A stretch of 64,000 nt of DNA from Mucilaginibacter sp. cycad4 (GTDB taxonomy: Bacteria; Bacteroidota; Bacteroidia; Sphingobacteriales; Sphingobacteriaceae): the NCBI RefSeq assembly GCF_034263275.1, contig NZ_CP139559.1:2976001-3040000 (forward strand), read 5' to 3'. Made by a program: the position numbers and the translations under genes. The notes beneath the pieces were generated by a model. The model saw only the letters and a list, made by a program, of their open reading frames with translations. It was not told the origin of the DNA and did no database searches. Of this stretch, positions 44,176 through 52,091 are shown one piece after another (positions within the stretch are counted from its first letter, which is position 1; the number at the start of each line of letters is the position of its first letter).

Positions 44176-44300
44176 AGGTTGGAGATTAGAGATTAGCTTC
44201 ATATACTCAAGAAGGCCATGGATAAACCATGGCCTTCTTTGTTTTTCTAACAGTTTGCTTTCTTCCCGACTAACCTCTAATCTCCAACCTCTAATCACTA
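44166..44300. repeat. Nested inverted repeats between convergent purE and yqgE
   Basis: Perfect 26-nt outer arms (44166-44191, starting TAGTGATTAGAGGTTGGAGA, and 44275-44300) enclose an inner terminator hairpin. The left arm contains the purE stop (TAG, 44173-44175) and the right arm the yqgE stop (complement of CTA, 44298-44300). The GATTAGAG units are the same type as the tail of the epimerase gene at 63465-63500. Confidence 0.9.
44209..44246 (+). terminator. Intrinsic terminator after purE
   Basis: AAGAAGGCCATGG, loop ATAAA, CCATGGCCTTCTT form a 13-bp perfect stem followed by TGTTTTT. It lies within the outer inverted repeat at 44166-44300 and would end purE transcription. The A-rich left side lets it work weakly for yqgE too. 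Confidence 0.88.
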
Positions 44301-44861
44301 ATTAAGAGCCGGATTTTCCGGAAAATTAGCTATGTGGGCATAACGCTGGCCGAGACTGATCACTACCTGGCGCCACAGGTTTTGTTCATCAAGAGTGAAC
44401 AATGACTCAATATCAAATTTATTGGTTACTATCCAGCTATCGTCTTTTATTTCTTCGTCAAGCTGTTGCGGTGTCCAGCCAGAGTATCCGGCAAAAAATT
44501 TAATTTCTTCGGTGCTTAACTGGTAATTGGATACCAAATATTTCACTTGTTCAAAATCGCCGCCCCAATAAAGACCATCGGCTATTTCAATTCCTCCCTC
44601 TATTTTATCGGGAGCACAATGAATAAAGTGCAATGTATTCTTTGCTACCGGCCCCCCCTCATAAACAGGCATCTCCGAATAGGAAACATCGGGCAGTACA
44701 TCGCCCAATAAATATTCGCTTTGATGGTTCAGAATAAAGCCCATAGCCCCTTCCTCAGAGTATTCTGTTAAAATTATTACGGATCTCTTAAAATTCGGGT
44801 CCATCATAAATGGCTCCGAAATAAGTAAATGGCCTGCCGCGGCCGCTATAGGACTAAGCAT
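44298..44861 (-). CDS. yqgE: UPF0301/AlgH family protein YqgE
   Basis: This 187-residue protein has the UPF0301 features AAAGHLLISEPFMMDPNFKRSVI at the start, then GAMGFILNHQ, MPVYEGGPV and KFFAGYSGWTPQQLDEEI. The family's biochemical role is not established; AlgH has been tied to alginate regulation in Pseudomonas. It converges on purE, and the two stop codons lie in the arms of one long palindrome. It has no obvious operon partner. Confidence 0.93.
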   Translation of the reverse strand: MLSPIAAAAGHLLISEPFMMDPNFKRSVIILTEYSEEGAMGFILNHQSEYLLGDVLPDVSYSEMPVYEGGPVAKNTLHFIHCAPDKIEGGIEIADGLYWGGDFEQVKYLVSNYQLSTEEIKFFAGYSGWTPQQLDEEIKDDSWIVTNKFDIESLFTLDEQNLWRQVVISLGQRYAHIANFPENPALN

Positions 44862-44954
44862 AAAGTTTAGCGTTTAAATACATAACAAGCATAGTAAAAA
44901 TATGTTCAATTATGAATAATGATTTACATCATTATATACGGCTTAATTAATTTG

Positions 44955-44962
44955 TAAGTTTG
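44955..44962 (+). promoter_or_regulatory. -7 element immediately before pdxH
   Basis: TAAGTTTG matches TAnnTTTG exactly and ends 7 nt before the pdxH ATG at 44970. Transcription would start at or next to the start codon, predicting a leaderless or nearly leaderless mRNA. The -33 region is not clear. Confidence 0.55.
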
Positions 44963-44969
44963 CATAAAA

Positions 44970-45617
44970 ATGAATCAGCAGGAAATACAAAATTTAAGGC
45001 AGGATTATAGTGCATCCACCCTTTCAGAAAACAGCACTAAAGGTGATCCTATTAAACAGTTTGAACAATGGTTTAACGAAGCTTTGGAGGCAAAATTGCA
45101 TGAACCCAATGCCATGACGCTTTCAACTGCCACCATAAACGGCAAGCCTTCGGCACGTATTGTACTTTTAAAAGGTTTTCATACAGGCGGTTTTATATTC
45201 TTTACCAACTACTTAAGCCGTAAAGGCAAAGAGATAGCCAAAAACCCGCAGGGTGCATTAACCTTTTTCTGGGGAGGCCTTGAACGGCAGGTACGCATTG
45301 AAGGCACTATCGAAAAAGTAAGCAAGGAAGAATCTGAAAAATATTTCCATTCGCGCCCTAAAGGCAGCCAGGTTGGCGCGGTAGTATCGCCCCAAAGCCA
45401 GGAAATTGAAAGCAGGGAATTGCTGGAGCAAAAATGGAACGAACTGGAAGCAGAATATGCCGATAAAGAAGTGCCTAAACCATCATATTGGGGCGGATAT
45501 ATCTTAAACCCGCAGTTGGTTGAGTTTTGGCAAGGCAGGCCAAGCCGTATGCACGACCGCATCCTGTATAAAAAAACCGATAAAAAAACCTGGAAAAAAG
45601 TACGCCTTGCACCATGA
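44970..45617 (+). CDS. pdxH: Pyridoxamine 5'-phosphate oxidase
   Basis: This 215-residue FMN enzyme oxidises PNP/PMP to pyridoxal 5'-phosphate. Motifs include DPIKQFEQWFNEAL, NAMTLSTATINGKPSARIVLLKG, the FMN-contact FFTNYLSRKGKEI and the C-terminal EFWQGRPSRMHDRI. The length is normal. Its TGA overlaps the nuoC ATG by 4 nt (ATGA), tying cofactor synthesis to complex I genes in one transcript, an unusual pairing. Confidence 0.96.
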   Translation: MNQQEIQNLRQDYSASTLSENSTKGDPIKQFEQWFNEALEAKLHEPNAMTLSTATINGKPSARIVLLKGFHTGGFIFFTNYLSRKGKEIAKNPQGALTFFWGGLERQVRIEGTIEKVSKEESEKYFHSRPKGSQVGAVVSPQSQEIESRELLEQKWNELEAEYADKEVPKPSYWGGYILNPQLVEFWQGRPSRMHDRILYKKTDKKTWKKVRLAP

Positions 45618-46111
45618 GTTTTGACGATATTAAACAATTGCTCATCGAAAAATTTGGTGATACTGTAATTGCCGGCGAAGAAACCGGCGGCCTGCAACCC
45701 GCCCTGTTCATTAATCCGGATAATATTACAGCTGTGTGCCTGGAGCTGCGTAATAACCCAAAAACTTATTTCGATTTCCTGTCGAACTTAAGCGGGGTAC
45801 ATTATAATGATGAGGCAAACCGTTTTGGGGTAGTTTATCACCTGGCATCAATCCCTTATCAAACACAGCTCACCTTAAAAGTTAGTAAACCTCACCCAAA
45901 AGAAAGCCCTGAACTGCCGGAGTTTAAAAGCATAACTTCCGTTTACCGCACCGCCGACTGGCATGAGCGCGAAGCCTATGATATGCTGGGGATTTACTTT
46001 GAAGGGCATCCTGACCTTCGCCGGATTTTACTGCCCGATGATTGGGAAGGTTTCCCTTTACGTAAAGATTACCAGAACGCCGAATTTTATAAAGGCATCA
46101 GGATAGATTAA
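45614..46111 (+). CDS. nuoC: NADH-quinone oxidoreductase subunit C
   Basis: This 165-residue peripheral-arm subunit (the 30-kDa homologue) bridges NuoD and NuoB. The family block VYRTADWHEREAYDMLGIYFEGHPDLRRILLPDDWEG is fully present near the C-terminus. It overlaps pdxH by 4 nt. nuoD follows after a 186-nt gap, longer than usual for complex I operons. nuoA-nuoB are not upstream but lie 7 kb away in the opposite direction. Confidence 0.95.
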   Translation: MSFDDIKQLLIEKFGDTVIAGEETGGLQPALFINPDNITAVCLELRNNPKTYFDFLSNLSGVHYNDEANRFGVVYHLASIPYQTQLTLKVSKPHPKESPELPEFKSITSVYRTADWHEREAYDMLGIYFEGHPDLRRILLPDDWEGFPLRKDYQNAEFYKGIRID

Positions 46112-46297
46112 TCGCAAATAAACTTTCGTGGTATTAACAGAGCAAAATGACCGACATTTAAACAGGTAAATAACAGCTTTATTTACTTCATTTTTACAAC
46201 GAAAGTGGCCCGATAAATGAAAAAAAAAGCTGATTTTTGGTATCCGGCTATACATCTCAAAGAATGTGACCGGATATAAATTTAACCGGATATAAAA

Positions 46298-47500
46298 TTG
46301 GTCATCACAAACCCAAAATACGAAGAAGCCCTCCTCAGGTACAATAAAAAGATAGCCGAGGCCAGCGTTGAGGATATGGTACTTAACGTAGGCCCGCAGC
46401 ACCCCTCAACTCATGGGGTTTTACGCCTGGAATTGATTACCGATGGCGAAATAGTAAAAGAGGTGATCCCACATATTGGCTACCTGCACCGCTGCTTTGA
46501 AAAACATGCCGAATCATTAACTTATCAGCAAACCATTCCTTTTACCGACAGGATGGATTACCTGGCCTCTATGAACAACAGCCACGCTTTTGTAATGGGT
46601 GTTGAACGTATGATGGGTATTGATAAGGATATCCCTAAACGTGTTGAGTACATCCGTGTGCTGGTTTGCGAACTAAACCGTATAGCATCGCACCTGATAG
46701 CCATTGGCACTTACGGCATTGATATAGGCGCCTTTACCCCCTTCCTGTGGTGTTTCAGGGATAGGGAGCATATTATGGGGATGCTGGAGTGGGCATCGGG
46801 CTCACGTATGCTATACAATTACATTTGGGTGGGCGGTTTATTTTATGACCTGCCGGTTGGTTTTGAAGAACGCTGCCGTGATTTTGTTGAGTACTTTAAA
46901 CCTAAAATGGTTGAGCTAAACCAATTACTTACCGACAACCAGGTATTTATTTCGCGCACAGCAAATGTAGGCGTTTTGCCGCTTGATGTAGCTATTAACT
47001 ATGGCTGCTCGGGCCCAATGTTACGTGCATCGGGTTTAAAATGGGACCTGCGCCGGATTGACAATTACTCTGCCTACCCTGAAATTGATTTTGAAATTCC
47101 GGTTGGCAAGGGCCTGATGGGCAAAGTTGGCGATTGCTGGGACAGGTATAAAGTGCGCGTTGATGAAATTGAGCAGTCAGTAAGAATAGTTGAACAATGC
47201 CTTGACCGTTTGCAAAAAGAACTGAAGCGTACGCCCGATTTTGATCCCCGCGCTAAAATGCCCCGCAAAACCATTCCCAAAGCACAGGATTACTATGTAC
47301 GCTGCGAAGGCGCCAAAGGTGAGCTTGGCTTTTATTTTATGACAGACGGCAAATCAGAGATCCCAACCCGCGTAAAATCCCGCGGACCGAGCTTTAACAA
47401 TCTTTCGGTACTGCCCGAGCTATCCAAGGGCGTATTAATTGCAGATTTAATCGCCATAGTTGGTTCTATCGACTTTGTTTTGGGCGAGGTGGACAGGTAA
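46298..47500 (+). CDS. nuoD: NADH-quinone oxidoreductase subunit D
   Basis: This 400-residue subunit (49-kDa homologue) forms the quinone-reduction site with NuoB. Signatures seen are [33 protein letters not shown] and RSPSFNNL-like [14 protein letters not shown]; the C-terminus VDR is standard. The frame offers no ATG before Met29 ([12 protein letters not shown]), so a TTG at 46298 is the best start: it yields [17 protein letters not shown], which is needed for normal length. After nuoD the operon stops; nuoE-N are not in this window. Confidence 0.93.
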   Translation: MVITNPKYEEALLRYNKKIAEASVEDMVLNVGPQHPSTHGVLRLELITDGEIVKEVIPHIGYLHRCFEKHAESLTYQQTIPFTDRMDYLASMNNSHAFVMGVERMMGIDKDIPKRVEYIRVLVCELNRIASHLIAIGTYGIDIGAFTPFLWCFRDREHIMGMLEWASGSRMLYNYIWVGGLFYDLPVGFEERCRDFVEYFKPKMVELNQLLTDNQVFISRTANVGVLPLDVAINYGCSGPMLRASGLKWDLRRIDNYSAYPEIDFEIPVGKGLMGKVGDCWDRYKVRVDEIEQSVRIVEQCLDRLQKELKRTPDFDPRAKMPRKTIPKAQDYYVRCEGAKGELGFYFMTDGKSEIPTRVKSRGPSFNNLSVLPELSKGVLIADLIAIVGSIDFVLGEVDR

Positions 47501-47502
47501 GC

Positions 47503-47690
47503 TGAACCGGGATTTGAGCTGATTTTTGGGATGGACGGGATTTTATATCCTGATATTGTCTGATGAATCGGAATTAAACAAATTATTCGGATTAATCGAC
47601 CTCTCCTTGCATTCTGTTAATCCTGTTTAATCCGAGTCAGAAACATTTTCCTACTCATCCCAAAAACCCACCCAAATCCCGGTTCAGACA
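47503..47690. repeat. Imperfect long inverted repeat downstream of nuoD
   Basis: The left arm TGAACCGGGATTTGAGCTGA (then TTTTTGGGATG) pairs with the right arm CATCCCAAAAACCCACCCAA (then ATCCCGGTTCA). An inner pair uses AATCGGAATTAAACA and TGTTTAATCCGA. A related element lies at 59155-59280. It begins 3 nt after the nuoD stop, so it could shape the mRNA 3' end. Confidence 0.75.
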
Positions 47691-47697
47691 AACAAAA

Positions 47698-47725
47698 AAG
47701 AGACCCCTCACGGCGTCTCTTTTCA
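47698..47725. terminator. Bidirectional terminator between nuoD and the protease gene
   Basis: AAAAGAGAC, a 10-nt loop and GTCTCTTTT form a 9-bp stem with A and T runs, usable on both strands by the two convergent genes. Confidence 0.8.
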
Positions 47726-47761
47726 TTTTAATATATTAATTTTTATTGAGTGGGCTAATAC

Positions 47762-48853
47762 TTATTGGTTATATACTTTAACCATAAACACATAGTTCTT
47801 AAGCTTTTTGCTCTGTTGAGTGCTGCTTAAGCCAGCTAATTTATTCTTGGTATTCAGATTAAGTGTTTTGGACAATGAATCTGTTGGAATATTTTGTATC
47901 GTTTTTAACAGGTACATTGATTTTTTTGCAAAATAGGCACCTGCAACCTGGGTTTGCCTTGCGGTGATAACGCCAATCACGTTTCCCTTCTCGTCGAGCA
48001 ATGGGCCTCCTGAATTACCCGGGTTTACCGGAACAGAAGTCACATACTCTGTAGTATCATTTGAATAATTTGCCGCAGAAGCTAAATACCCTGCACCATA
48101 AACCAAATTATCTGCCGGGTAACCGAGTGTATATACATTTTCACCCAAGTCGCCTTCTGATCGTTTAACATTGTATGGTATAGGGCCAAGATTTTTAAAT
48201 GATGGATCATTGATCTGTAATATAGCCAGGTCATACTGGGGCTCGGTATAGATAACCTTGGCATGGAATGATTCGCCTGCTGAATTTTGTACATAAACCG
48301 AATCAGCATTTTTGATCACATGATAATCTGTAGCCAGGTAACCGTTTGATGTAAGCGCGAAACCGGTACCCCTGAAATTGGCCGGCGCCCTGTTTACTTT
48401 AGGCTTTACAGGTGTACGGCCATGTCCTATCTGGGCTACCGTCTGCTCCACCTTATTGATCTTTTCGCTCAATCGTTCGTATTTAGACCTATCGTTATTT
48501 AGCTTGCCAGTGAGGATTAAGATAGTTAAAACACCAAAAATAGCAATTGAAGCCGCAACCGATATTTTTGAATGGTGATTACGCCACATGCGCACAACCC
48601 ACACCGGGTGGATCATTACTTCTTCTTTTAACGCATGAACATCAATTTCATCATGAATAGCATTTAAGCGATTTTCAAGCTCAAGGCGTTCGCCATATTG
48701 CTTAAGCAAGCCTATAAATTTAATGTGCTCGGTAACTTTACTTTCAACAGCCGCGTCGTTTTTGCGGAGCAACTCAAATTGAACGCGTTCTTCGGCGGTC
48801 ATACTACCGTCAAGGTACCGTTCAATAAATTCCGTAAGTTGGTTATCACTCAT
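47762..48853 (-). CDS. Anti-sigma-like membrane protein fused to a trypsin-like serine protease
   Basis: In this 363-residue protein, residues 1-80 resemble the cytosolic part of Bacteroidota anti-sigma proteins (FIERYLDGSMTAEERVQFE). A membrane helix spans 98-115 (SVAASIAIFGVLTILIL), then a coiled stretch and an extracytoplasmic HtrA-like protease domain (about 158-330). The triad is complete: His178 (ATDYHVI), Asp208 (QYDLAIL) and Ser281 (NPGNSGGP). There is no PDZ domain. The gene lies 12 nt after an ECF sigma gene on the same strand. It probably senses or responds to envelope stress while holding that sigma factor; this is inference. Confidence 0.85.
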   Translation of the reverse strand: MSDNQLTEFIERYLDGSMTAEERVQFELLRKNDAAVESKVTEHIKFIGLLKQYGERLELENRLNAIHDEIDVHALKEEVMIHPVWVVRMWRNHHSKISVAASIAIFGVLTILILTGKLNNDRSKYERLSEKINKVEQTVAQIGHGRTPVKPKVNRAPANFRGTGFALTSNGYLATDYHVIKNADSVYVQNSAGESFHAKVIYTEPQYDLAILQINDPSFKNLGPIPYNVKRSEGDLGENVYTLGYPADNLVYGAGYLASAANYSNDTTEYVTSVPVNPGNSGGPLLDEKGNVIGVITARQTQVAGAYFAKKSMYLLKTIQNIPTDSLSKTLNLNTKNKLAGLSSTQQSKKLKNYVFMVKVYNQ

Positions 48854-48865
48854 CTCTTGATCTCC

Positions 48866-49435
48866 TTATTTCTGCTGAAAAAATAATTTCTTCAGCCTTT
48901 GCAGGCATTTGTATTTCTGCGTTTTGGCATTATCCGCGTTGGTGTAGCCAAACCGCTCACAGATCTCCTGCATCGATCTGTTTTTAATATAAAAATCTTC
49001 CATAATGGTTTTACAGGGTTCGCCTAATAGCTGGAGCGCACTTTCCATTTTACCAAACTGGATATCCCTGTCATTATGGTTATCAACTTCTTCTTCAACG
49101 GGCAGGTGTTCTTCAAAATCCCTGATATCACCACCATATCGGTTCATTTGGCTAAGCCTTTTAAGCCAAAGCCGCCTGCAAACTGAGTATATGTATGTTT
49201 TAAGCTTACTGTTCAGCTCAAAATCACCCGCTTTAATCTTATTATAAAGAACTATAATGGCTTCCTGGTAAATATCCTTCGCATCATCCTCATCGCCATT
49301 GTTGTTGATGATCAACTGTAATATCATCGGAAAGTAGGTTGTATAGAGCCTCTTCAGCACTATTTCCGAGTTATTAAGTATCCCAAGAACTATTTCACTA
49401 TCTGTTGGAGCCGAAGCTTTTAAGTCTTTATTCAC
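48866..49435 (-). CDS. ECF RNA polymerase sigma factor
   Basis: This 189-residue sigma-70 family factor has region 2 (GDEDDAKDIYQEAIIVLYNKIK, then KTYIYSVCRRLWLKRL) and region 4 (LLGEPCKTIMEDFYIKNRSMQEICERFGYTNADNAKTQKYKCLQRL). The N-A-K-T-Q-K-Y-K recognition helix resembles the Bacteroidota ECF group paired with non-FecR membrane partners. It is the upstream gene of the pair with the protease fusion (12-nt gap). Its targets are unknown; the nearby lipoprotein genes are one guess. Confidence 0.9.
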   Translation of the reverse strand: MNKDLKASAPTDSEIVLGILNNSEIVLKRLYTTYFPMILQLIINNNGDEDDAKDIYQEAIIVLYNKIKAGDFELNSKLKTYIYSVCRRLWLKRLSQMNRYGGDIRDFEEHLPVEEEVDNHNDRDIQFGKMESALQLLGEPCKTIMEDFYIKNRSMQEICERFGYTNADNAKTQKYKCLQRLKKLFFQQK

Positions 49436-49766
49436 TCTTAATACTATTTAGGTCAAATTGTAACCCACTATTATCAAAAAAAATCAAACTAAAATAAATT
49501 AATAACATTAGCATTACATTTCATGGCCTGTAACAATTGTGTACTGCGTTAAAATTAATGTTTAATACCGGCGCATAAGCAAAGTAACCCAATGTTAAAA
49601 ACTATACAGGCAAATCTGCAATAAAAAAACCGCTTGCAAAAACCGGCACATAAACTATAAATCCTATGGAATTTACAAAGATTTAATTTTTATGGGTTAC
49701 CTTTTCCACTAATGCGTATTAAGTAACAAACGATCACAAAACGTTAACATTTTAAAAATTAAGAAA
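49436..49766. other. 331-nt intergenic region with lipoprotein leader
   Basis: The sequence is AT-rich with no ORF. It should hold the sigma gene promoter (minus) and the lipoprotein promoter (plus). TATGGGTTACCTTTT at 49691-49705 recurs exactly at 50084-50098, 70 nt before the second lipoprotein gene, and so looks like a shared leader or promoter part. Confidence 0.5.
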
Positions 49767-49973
49767 ATGAAAAACACATTCAAATTAGCATTCGTAGCTT
49801 TAGTTCTTGCAGCTTCTTTTTCAGCTTGTAATGGTGATGCCAAAAAAACTGAAGGCGATACTTCTACAACTGTAGTTGATTCAACTAAAGTTGTTACCGA
49901 TTCAACTAAAGTTTCTGCTGATACTACTAAAGCTGTTACTGATACTACTAAAAAAGACACCACTAAGAAATAA
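49767..49973 (+). CDS. Small lipoprotein with DSTK/DTTK repeats (1)
   Basis: This 68-residue precursor has a lipoprotein signal (MKNTFKLAFVALVLAASFSAC, lipid Cys21). The mature part is almost only repeats of D-S/T-T-K with short spacers (VVDSTKV, VTDSTKV, ADTTKA, DTTKK). The mature chain is hydrophilic, rich in Thr, Asp and Lys, and probably unfolded. Codon use is strongly biased to GCT/ACT/AAA, as in highly expressed genes. It is a paralogue of the gene at 50154. Function unknown; a periplasmic spacer or surface coat lipoprotein is possible. Confidence 0.8.
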   Translation: MKNTFKLAFVALVLAASFSACNGDAKKTEGDTSTTVVDSTKVVTDSTKVSADTTKAVTDTTKKDTTKK

Positions 49974-50050
49974 TTATTTCTGATAAAATAGAAAAGCAGT
50001 TAAATATCATTTTTAATCTTTTTCTATTGATTTTTTAGTTATCCATCAAT

Positions 50051-50100
50051 AAAAAAGGTGACTTGTAATTTTTTTTTAAAAATTATGGGTTACCTTTTTT
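50051..50100 (+). promoter_or_regulatory. Leader upstream of second DTTK lipoprotein
   Basis: AAAAAAGGT (50051-50059) and ACCTTTTTT (50092-50100) can pair around an A/T-rich interior. The right arm is part of TATGGGTTACCTTTT, also found before the first lipoprotein gene. It may be the first gene's terminator or a conserved 5' leader. Confidence 0.45.
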
Positions 50101-50153
50101 TGTTTCTGGTATTAAGCTGTAAACTATTAAATCACTTATTAAAAAAATTAAAC

Positions 50154-50354
50154 ATGAAAAATTTCAAATTAGGCTTTTTAGCTTTAGCTATCGCTGTTTC
50201 TTTCGCTGCTTGTAAAGGTTCTTCTTCAGCTTCAGGTTCTGATTCAACTGCTGCTGATTCTTCTAAAATGGCTGCTGACACTACTAAAGCTGACACTACT
50301 AAAGCTGATACTACTAAAGCTGACACTACTAAAGTTGACACTACTAAAAAGTAA
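50154..50354 (+). CDS. Small lipoprotein with five perfect DTTKA repeats (2)
   Basis: This 66-residue precursor starts at the ATG at 50154. A frame open from 50058 would put 32 hydrophobic residues before an intact lipoprotein signal and is rejected. The signal MKNFKLGFLALAIAVSFAAC places the lipid on Cys20. The tail has five units of A/V-DTTK encoded by an almost perfect 15-bp tandem repeat (50274-50348). It is a paralogue of the lipoprotein at 49767, 180 nt downstream of it, and is followed by a strong terminator. Function unknown. Confidence 0.82.
   Translation: MKNFKLGFLALAIAVSFAACKGSSSASGSDSTAADSSKMAADTTKADTTKADTTKADTTKVDTTKK
50274..50348 (+). repeat. 15-bp tandem repeat inside lipoprotein gene
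   Basis: There are five copies of GCTGAYACTACTAAA: copies 1, 2 and 4 are identical, copy 3 has one T-for-C change and copy 5 one T-for-C change in its first codon. Being a multiple of three, copy-number changes keep the frame, so length variation between strains is expected. Confidence 0.95.
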
Positions 50355-50370
50355 TTTAACTTTTTATGTT

Positions 50371-50404
50371 AAAAAACGCCCTGGTTTCCAGGGCGTTTTT
50401 TTTT
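50371..50404 (+). terminator. Strong terminator after lipoprotein pair
   Basis: AAAAAACGCCCTGG, loop TTT, CCAGGGCGTTTTTT form a 14-bp stem followed by more T, 17 nt after the stop codon. Confidence 0.9.
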
Positions 50405-50462
50405 GCTCAATAATCGCCAAACAATTTCTATTGGTATTGCTTAATGTGATAAGTAATAAAAT

Positions 50463-50906
50463 ATGAAATATTCTGAATGGAAAACGCTTAGTACCGATGA
50501 GCGAAGAAGCGTTGGCTGGCATCGTCACCCTCACATACGCACTGCTACCCTTTTTGCCATGGTCTTTGCAATAACATTTATTATTGTAGTGCTTGGTATA
50601 AGCAAAAACAGCACGATTCATCTTAACCGAAAACCAACTGCAAAGGAAGCTTTTATCATGGCAAAATTATTTGTAAAAGAAAAGCTGAAACAACCCCAAA
50701 AAGCAGTTTTTCCAAACACCGCTTTTAAATCGGTTATTGATACAATAACTAATAGTTACCAGGTACAATCAACACTAAAAATTGAGAATGATAGCGGCAA
50801 AATGGAACAATCGGCCTGGGAAGTTAAAATGTTGTATACGGATGGTGACTGGGCAGATAAAAATAGTTGGCAGGTTGAAAATATTGACATTGTCCCTAAA
50901 CCATAA
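50463..50906 (+). CDS. Single-pass membrane protein, unknown function
   Basis: This 147-residue protein has a charged cytosolic start (KTLSTDERRSVGWHRHPHIR), one membrane helix (about 27-45, TATLFAMVFAITFIIVVLG) and an extracytoplasmic remainder. It contains AKLFVKEKLKQPQKAVFP and the ending SWQVENIDIVPKP, a small beta-rich domain that resembles unassigned Bacteroidota envelope proteins. It has its own promoter region after the terminator at 50371. No function is recognised. Confidence 0.65.
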   Translation: MKYSEWKTLSTDERRSVGWHRHPHIRTATLFAMVFAITFIIVVLGISKNSTIHLNRKPTAKEAFIMAKLFVKEKLKQPQKAVFPNTAFKSVIDTITNSYQVQSTLKIENDSGKMEQSAWEVKMLYTDGDWADKNSWQVENIDIVPKP

Positions 50907-50985
50907 AAACTATCCTCTAATAAATAATCATAAAAAAGGAGCAGTTATAAAACTGCCCCTATAATGGTAATTGAATAATAAGTAT

Positions 50986-51441
50986 TTAGTGAACAATATC
51001 ACGCAGGGCTTTGATTTCGTCATGAGCATCAAGCAGCTCACTTTCCTGCTGACTGATCGTTTCGCGCAGGTAGGCCGGTAAATTTTCGTCTTCAAGCGCG
51101 GTACGGTATGCTTTTAAAATAGCATCTTCACCAAATTCGCATTCCTCTAATACATTATGGGTATCATGCCCGGTAAACGCAGCTTTGACATCAAGCCAGG
51201 CCCTGTGTATTTTACCGCTGGTGGTTGTACCTGTTTCAATATCCTTTCCAAAAGCACTAACCTCTGTACCCAAAGCAAGTCTGTAACCCTGGCTTTGGCC
51301 AATAAGCCTTGTGAAAAGCGACTTCAGTTCGGTGTCGCCATCTTTCAAATCTTTTGAGGCACGTTGATAACCCTCAATCCTGTCATTGTTGATCTGTATC
51401 AGATCATTTAAAATCTGTACGGTTGCTTGTGTATTTTCCAT
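50986..51441 (-). CDS. PA2169-type four-helix-bundle protein (DUF2383)
   Basis: This 150-residue all-alpha protein has the ferritin-like DUF2383 pattern: QILNDLIQINNDRIEGYQRASKDL, then ELKSLFTRLIGQSQGYRLAL, then CEFGEDAILKAYRTALED. Acidic and His residues sit where di-metal proteins have theirs, but iron binding is unproven. Such genes are common in Bacteroidota and Proteobacteria and are linked to stress. The small membrane lipoprotein gene upstream (83 nt) is on the same strand. Confidence 0.85.
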   Translation of the reverse strand: MENTQATVQILNDLIQINNDRIEGYQRASKDLKDGDTELKSLFTRLIGQSQGYRLALGTEVSAFGKDIETGTTTSGKIHRAWLDVKAAFTGHDTHNVLEECEFGEDAILKAYRTALEDENLPAYLRETISQQESELLDAHDEIKALRDIVH

Positions 51442-51524
51442 GATTAGATGTTTTTATATAATGATCAACCCTTTTTAAATTAAATTGTTTAATTAATTAT
51501 ATAAAAATTATTTCAAAATGAAAA

Positions 51525-51692
51525 TTAATTTTTACCTCTAAATACAGAGATCAACCAAATAATAATGACGATAACAATTATTACAGCTATAATCCCGGTT
51601 ACTGCACCGGCCTTAAAAATATCGCCTATAACCGAGCATCCGCTCATAGTTAATAAGCTAAAAACGAATAATAAAAGGTGTGATTTTTTCAT
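51525..51692 (-). CDS. Small lipoprotein/one-helix membrane protein (55 aa)
   Basis: The ATG at 51692 encodes MKKSHLLLFVFSLLTMSGCS, with a lipobox cysteine at residue 19. A short linker (VIGDIFKAGAVTG), a second strongly hydrophobic helix (IIAVIIVIVIIIWLI) and a basic end (SVFRGKN) follow. Such 50-60-residue proteins are common in Sphingobacteriaceae and are sometimes mislabelled as phosphatidate cytidylyltransferase, which is far too large a claim for this length. It sits upstream of the DUF2383 gene and may be stress-induced with it. Confidence 0.72.
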   Translation of the reverse strand: MKKSHLLLFVFSLLTMSGCSVIGDIFKAGAVTGIIAVIIVIVIIIWLISVFRGKN

Positions 51693-52091
51693 GGTTAATG
51701 TTTAATAGAATGATCGGCTTATCCCGTCATTATTTATGGTAGGAGGAATGCAATAATCAGGCCTTTTTAACATCAGGCTAAGCTAACGGAACCTGTTTAG
51801 ATAGCGGAGTATTTAAGTTAATTAATTGTATAGGTATGTATACAATCATGCCCGCCTGGTAATAAATAAATTGGCGTTTTTAAAACAGAATCTGATCATC
51901 GAAATAATTTCTAAATAATCCCTGAATTATAAAAACAAACCCTGCTATTAATCGTTCATTACATAATTAGTTATAAACCAATTTAACGTACCAACAACTT
52001 CTTGAAGATTACATGTTTATACCGGCTGACCGCAGTTAGGTGTTGTGTTTTATTATAAAATAATTTATTAACAATTTATCTCCAACCAACT
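51693..52091. other. 399-nt intergenic region, nothing recognised
   Basis: This AT-rich region lies between divergent small genes. GTATAGGTATGTATAC at 51829-51844 is a weak palindrome. No ORF, terminator or clear TAnnTTTG promoter was found. Confidence 0.4.

Noticed and set aside
51525..51692. Annotation as phosphatidate cytidylyltransferase
   Set aside because: At 55 residues with one lipobox and one helix it cannot be that enzyme; the label is a known misannotation of such small proteins.
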